This document shows, piece by piece, positions 6,276 through 9,391 of a DNA stretch of 9,391 bases (within the stretch, counting starts at the first letter, position 1; the number at the start of each line of letters is the position of its first letter). The position numbers and the translations under genes were made by a program. The DNA comes from an uncultured Chromatiaceae bacterium (lineage in GTDB: Bacteria; Pseudomonadota; Gammaproteobacteria; Enterobacterales; Alteromonadaceae): contig CAMLNG010000114.1 of assembly GCA_946481195.1 (NCBI GenBank), positions 1 to 9,391 of the forward strand, read 5' to 3'. The notes below the pieces were generated by a model that did not search any database, was not told where the DNA came from, and saw only the letters and a program-made list of their open reading frames with translations.

Positions 6276-7405
6276 TAGTCTTCGGCCCCCAGCCGGTACA
6301 TCACATAATCGTTATAACCACATAAAATTCGCAGCATGCCACTGAGCTCCCGGTCAAGCTGTGGATCCCCGCTGTCACTGATCAGCGGCCTTCCATCCAA
6401 CGCCTGGATTTTACTTTTAGTGGCAAGCAGATGAATGTGCTGGCGTCCGATAGCACGGATCACGGCAGGTGATAACTGTTGATTGCCACGGCCAAAGATA
6501 TGACCCTGACCACCAATTAAGGTGATCACCAACCGCGCAGGATGTTGCTGCACCAGTTCAAGCAGCTGTGCGGCCGTGACGTCGGCGGCAATCACCTGAC
6601 CATTTTCAACCACATCGACCCCGAGCAAAGTGTTCGGCAGTCCCAATTCAGCCATCACGGCTGCGACAGTGGTGCCGGATCCCATCACGTAACGCACGTC
6701 TTCTTCCATTTGGCTGACAAAATAAGCCGCAAGGTCATCCAGCACCAGTGCTTCAGATTCTTTGCCGGCAGATTTCACGCTCTGCACATAACGCAGTGCA
6801 GTTGGGATCTGCATTTCACCATATCGTTTGGCCCGCACCGTGCCCTGACGAAAGGCTACTTCGTCTATGTCCATCACCAACGCTTCCTGCACGGAAATGA
6901 GTTCGCCGCGCACCATCTGCGCCACCACTTTACCGGCGGCAGCCGGCGTGATGGCATACACTCCGGAATGAATTTTACAGCCCGCCGGGATCCCCAGCAC
7001 TGTTACTCTGTCGCCAACGGCGCTGCAGATGTTGCGCGCGGTGCCATCGCCACCGGCAAATAACAACAAATCAATACCGGCTGCAGCCAGCTGCTGTGCA
7101 GCGGCTTCGCTGTCTTCGGCTGTCGATGGCTGCTGCGCCGCCTGGCAAATGACTTCAGTGGCAAATCCTAACTTGCGGGCAATATCTTCGCCCATAGCGC
7201 CGGCAACAGTGCGGATACAAATTTGCGCCTGCCAGGGCATCAGCTCCAGCAATGCCAGCTCTGCACGCTGCTGCGCCATCGGTATGGCGCCAAGCGCCAG
7301 TGCCTGCTCGGCAACGCCGTCGCTGCCTTTGAGGCCTACAGCGCCGCCAAGACCAGCGTAAGGATTAATAATTAGTCCAAGACGGAAAATAGCAGAGGTC
7401 CCCAT
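6275..7405 (-). CDS. ATP-NAD kinase family protein (COG3199/AcoX-like)
   Basis: This 376-residue protein belongs to the diacylglycerol kinase/NAD kinase superfamily. An N-terminal NPYAGLGG segment (14-21) resembles the nucleotide-binding first strand. GGDGT at 118-122, with D120 as probable catalytic base, is the superfamily signature, and GIPAGCKIHSGVYA at about 138-151 matches the COG3199 subfamily. A GSGTT segment follows in the second half. Canonical NadK proteins are about 290 residues; the extra C-terminal part (LIGGQGHIFGRGNQQLSP) is typical of this group. Homologues include AcoX, encoded beside acetoin-catabolism genes, whose substrate is unresolved as far as I know. NAD phosphorylation is therefore a family-level guess. 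The start at 7405 has GGAG six bases upstream. It leads a two-gene unit with yfcL and is divergent from the aldehyde dehydrogenase. TACAAT on the minus strand (7452-7457) is a possible -10, without a good -35. Confidence 0.9.
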   Translation of the reverse strand: MGTSAIFRLGLIINPYAGLGGAVGLKGSDGVAEQALALGAIPMAQQRAELALLELMPWQAQICIRTVAGAMGEDIARKLGFATEVICQAAQQPSTAEDSEAAAQQLAAAGIDLLLFAGGDGTARNICSAVGDRVTVLGIPAGCKIHSGVYAITPAAAGKVVAQMVRGELISVQEALVMDIDEVAFRQGTVRAKRYGEMQIPTALRYVQSVKSAGKESEALVLDDLAAYFVSQMEEDVRYVMGSGTTVAAVMAELGLPNTLLGVDVVENGQVIAADVTAAQLLELVQQHPARLVITLIGGQGHIFGRGNQQLSPAVIRAIGRQHIHLLATKSKIQALDGRPLISDSGDPQLDRELSGMLRILCGYNDYVMYRLGAED

Positions 7406-7488
7406 GACTTACTCCAATCTGCAAGTGGTGTCTGGCCAGAAAAAACGCGGCATTGTAACTGGGTCATCACAGCTTGCCCAGCATCTGA

Positions 7489-7517
7489 TTGAACTTGTCA
7501 GCGTGCTCCAGTAGATT
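7489..7517 (+). promoter_or_regulatory. Predicted promoter of the aldehyde dehydrogenase gene
   Basis: TTGAAC (7489-7494) and TAGATT (7512-7517) are 17 bp apart. The expected start is near 7524, giving a leader of about 27 nt that contains the FadR-like site. The -10 sequence is the same as the one proposed for dsbB. Confidence 0.5.
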
Positions 7518-7530
7518 AGCGTTATCTCTT

Positions 7531-7547
7531 ACTTGGCCGGACCAGTA
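7531..7547. promoter_or_regulatory. Candidate FadR operator upstream of the aldehyde dehydrogenase
   Basis: The 17 bases ACTTGGCCGGACCAGTA match the symmetric FadR consensus (AACTGGTCNGACCAGTT) at 12 of 16 defined positions, including a perfect right half GACCAGT and the TGG of the left half. The site begins a few bases after the predicted transcription start and ends 3 bp before the ATG, where bound FadR would block transcription. A true FadR is encoded in the same window. The match was counted by eye, and no genome-wide background is available. Confidence 0.5.
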
Positions 7548-7550
7548 CCG

Positions 7551-9011
7551 ATGACCCTTGAAACGCAGTTTGCTCAGTTACGCAAAGATTACTTCCGCAA
7601 TCCATTACCCGGTGTCAACCAACGCAAAACTGCGCTGAAGGCGTTACGCCAGCAGCTGCTGAGCATGCAAGCCGAGCTTTATCAGGCCGCCGCAACAGAC
7701 TTCGGCCAGCGTTCGGCTTCCGAAACCCGGCTGCTTGAAGTGCTGCCGAGCATCAACAGCATCGACTACAGCCTGCGCCGGTTAAAAGGCTGGATGAAAC
7801 CGCAGAAACGCCATGTGAGCCCATTGTTTTGGCCCGCCAGTAATCACGTGGAGTATCAGCCGCTGGGTGTAGTTGGTATCATCGTTCCCTGGAACTATCC
7901 AATCTTTCTGGCGCTCGGGCCTTTAGTTGCTGCTATCAGCGCAGGCAATAAAGTGATGCTGAAACTGTCGGAATTCACCCCGGCCATTAATCAGGTTTTG
8001 AAGCAGCTGATTGAAAAAGCTCTGCCGGAATGCGCTTTGGTGATTGAAGGTGAAGCTGATGTTGCAGCAGCTTTTAGCAAGTTACCCTTCGACCATCTGC
8101 TTTTTACCGGCTCAACGGCAGTAGGCCGCCACGTAATGCAGGCAGCTGCGCAAAACCTGACACCTGTGACGCTGGAACTGGGCGGTAAATCACCGGTGTT
8201 GTTTGGACCAGACTTGCACCTGAACGACTATGCCGACCGCATCATCTTCGGCAAATGTGCCAATGGCGGTCAGACTTGTGTCGCGCCGGATTATCTGTTG
8301 GTCCCAGCTGGCAAAGAACAACGTGCAGCAGAAAAACTCAAAGCACATTATCAGCAAATGTTTCCGCAAGGCCATTTGAGCCAAGACTGGACTTCGGTGA
8401 TTAACCCACGACAGTGGCAACGCCTGCAGCGAGGGTTACAACAGGCGGCAGCAGCTGGTGCACAAATCATCTCCTGCGGTGTACCGGTACAGGCCGACGA
8501 ACCGCTGCGCCGTATGGACTTACAGTTAGTACTGAATGCCCCGCTTGACTGCGAACTGTGGCAGCAGGAGATTTTTGGCCCGGTATTACCGATTTACGGT
8601 TACCGCAGTACCAAAGAAGCCATTGAATTTGTTCAGGCTCGGCCACGCCCGCTGGCATTTTATCTGTTCAGTAACGACAAAGAACTGCAACAACGCTGCC
8701 GCGAGCAAATCCACGCTGGCGGCGTTTGTATTAATGACACGCTAGTGCATGTGGGGCAGGATGATTTGCCATTTGGCGGCGTAGGCCCATCCGGCATCGG
8801 CCACTATCATGGCAAAGAGGGTTTTTTAACTTTCAGTCACGCCAAAGCTGTACACCGCAAAGGCCGCTTCTCCAGTGGGATCTTTGGCTATCCAACACTG
8901 CGTGCCAGGCTGCTGGATAAAGTGTTAGACCTCTGGCTTGGCTACCGTATCGCTGACGCCAACGGGCCTGATGACTCGCGGCAGGCCTTGCACCAACAGG
9001 AAGGCAACTAA
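7551..9011 (+). CDS. Class 3 aldehyde dehydrogenase (fatty/coniferyl aldehyde dehydrogenase type)
   Basis: This 486-residue enzyme oxidises aldehydes to carboxylic acids with NAD(P)+. Motifs: VPWNYP with N115 (oxyanion), K138 in KLSEFTP, FTGSTAVG at 185-192 (cofactor loop), ELGGKSP with general base E209, and GGQTCVAPDY with nucleophile C243. E209 and C243 have the same numbers as in mammalian class 3 enzymes. PFGGVGPSGIGHYHGKEGF near the end is typical of the coniferyl/fatty aldehyde group. A hydrophobic stretch near the C-terminus (LLDKVLDLWLGYR) may touch the membrane. The exact substrate cannot be read from sequence; a FadR-like site just upstream favours fatty aldehydes. I chose the ATG at 7551 over an in-frame TTG at 7533, which lacks a ribosome binding site; GGA at 7539-7541 serves 7551 weakly. 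The last 87 bp overlap the convergent MFS gene. Confidence 0.93.
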   Translation: MTLETQFAQLRKDYFRNPLPGVNQRKTALKALRQQLLSMQAELYQAAATDFGQRSASETRLLEVLPSINSIDYSLRRLKGWMKPQKRHVSPLFWPASNHVEYQPLGVVGIIVPWNYPIFLALGPLVAAISAGNKVMLKLSEFTPAINQVLKQLIEKALPECALVIEGEADVAAAFSKLPFDHLLFTGSTAVGRHVMQAAAQNLTPVTLELGGKSPVLFGPDLHLNDYADRIIFGKCANGGQTCVAPDYLLVPAGKEQRAAEKLKAHYQQMFPQGHLSQDWTSVINPRQWQRLQRGLQQAAAAGAQIISCGVPVQADEPLRRMDLQLVLNAPLDCELWQQEIFGPVLPIYGYRSTKEAIEFVQARPRPLAFYLFSNDKELQQRCREQIHAGGVCINDTLVHVGQDDLPFGGVGPSGIGHYHGKEGFLTFSHAKAVHRKGRFSSGIFGYPTLRARLLDKVLDLWLGYRIADANGPDDSRQALHQQEGN

Positions 9012-9391
9012 ACAGGCCACGGCAGCCCAGCTGAAACTGAGTTGGCTGCCCGCCCCGTCCTGCCAGGTCCAGCCGGCAATGTAAGCACCTAAGGCGCCAC
9101 CGCCACCATAAATCAGGCCGGCATAAAGCGCCTGACCACGGCCACGCTGCGCCGGCGGGAAAAACTGCTGGATAAACTGCATAGCGCAACTGTGTGCTAC
9201 AGCAAAACTAAAGGCATGTAACAACATCGATGCTGCCAGTATCCAGGGTTCCTGGCCAAACCAGCCCACCACAGCCCAGCGCAGCGCCGTCAGCAGATAA
9301 CACAGCCCCAGCAGCAGGCTATAACTGCGCTGGCCCAGAATCTTGCCGGCATAGTAAAAAGCGACAATTTCAGCCGCCACCGCCAATGCAA
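8925..9391 (-). CDS. MFS transporter, HcaT/MFS_1-like family (N-terminal part off window)
   Basis: This is the C-terminal part (about 155 residues) of a major facilitator superfamily permease of the inner membrane; the frame runs off the right edge, so the start is not visible. Several hydrophobic segments are evident, around YSLLLGLCYLLTALRWAVVG, EPWILAASMLLHAFSFAVAH, ALYAGLIYGGGGALGAYIAG and SWAAVACLVAFLLVQGL. The segments LLTALRW, HAFSFAVAH, MQFIQQFF and RGRGQALYA resemble E. coli HcaT and related MFS_1-like proteins. HcaT is annotated as a phenylpropionate transporter, but the substrate here is unknown. Its stop codon (8925-8927) lies inside the convergent aldehyde dehydrogenase gene, and no terminator is visible between them. 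Confidence 0.85.
   Translation of the reverse strand, partial: ALAVAAEIVAFYYAGKILGQRSYSLLLGLCYLLTALRWAVVGWFGQEPWILAASMLLHAFSFAVAHSCAMQFIQQFFPPAQRGRGQALYAGLIYGGGGALGAYIAGWTWQDGAGSQLSFSWAAVACLVAFLLVQGLPRVIRPVGVSDTVAKPEV

Noticed and set aside
6542..7063. 173-codon plus-strand open frame antisense to the ATP-NAD-kinase-family gene
   Set aside because: The His-rich composition is typical of the reverse complement of a coding frame, and the minus-strand frame carries the real GGDGT family motif.
7431..7440. TCTGGCCAGA palindrome in the kinase-dehydrogenase intergenic region
   Set aside because: A 10-bp palindrome is weak evidence alone, and it does not coincide with a convincing promoter.
7533..7550. 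TTG at 7533 as the aldehyde dehydrogenase start
   Set aside because: No ribosome binding site precedes it, and it would place the FadR-like operator inside the coding sequence; the ATG at 7551 fits class 3 numbering (E209, C243).
1..9391. CRISPR array, tRNA, rRNA, insertion sequence or phage attachment site
   Set aside because: I found no regularly spaced repeats, no terminal inverted repeats with a transposase, and no RNA-gene-like segments; nearly all bases belong to conserved genes.

Overview
The window looks like core chromosome of a gammaproteobacterium. FadR is almost collinear with the E. coli protein and lacks the long internal insertion of Vibrio FadR. DsbB, FklB and YfcL-family proteins are present, base composition is close to balanced, and a RpoE-ChrR pair is included. 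A Rheinheimera, Arsukibacterium or Alishewanella relative is my best guess, from gene content only. I see no mobile element, CRISPR array, rRNA or tRNA.

Layout. (1) 1-1249, plus strand: an ECF sigma factor cut by the left edge, overlapping a ChrR-type zinc anti-sigma factor with a cupin domain. (2) 1339-3588, minus strand, convergent across a shared terminator: a 749-residue triple fusion of cysteine desulfurase, ETHE1-like metallo-beta-lactamase fold (persulfide dioxygenase type) and rhodanese. Its predicted promoter carries a near-perfect palindrome over the -10 box. (3) 3754-4470, minus: fadR, divergent from dsbB at 4655-5188, plus. (4) 5250-5864, minus: fklB, facing dsbB across a shared terminator. 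(5) 5997-7405, minus: an ATP-NAD-kinase-family gene and a yfcL-family gene, overlapping by one base. (6) 7551-9011, plus: a class 3 aldehyde dehydrogenase, whose 3' end overlaps by 87 bp a convergent MFS transporter gene that runs off the right edge.

Links between genes. The fusion protein could carry sulfur from cysteine to sulfite or thiosulfate in one polypeptide: the desulfurase makes a persulfide, the rhodanese moves sulfane sulfur, and the dioxygenase oxidises it. A FadR-like operator (12 of 16 positions of the symmetric consensus, by eye) lies between the predicted promoter and start codon of the aldehyde dehydrogenase. This suggests that the FadR encoded 3 kb away represses fatty-aldehyde oxidation until acyl-CoA is available. 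A weaker match covers the -10 box of fadR itself.

The two observations most worth follow-up are the triple sulfur fusion with its operator-like palindrome, and the FadR-like site in front of the aldehyde dehydrogenase.
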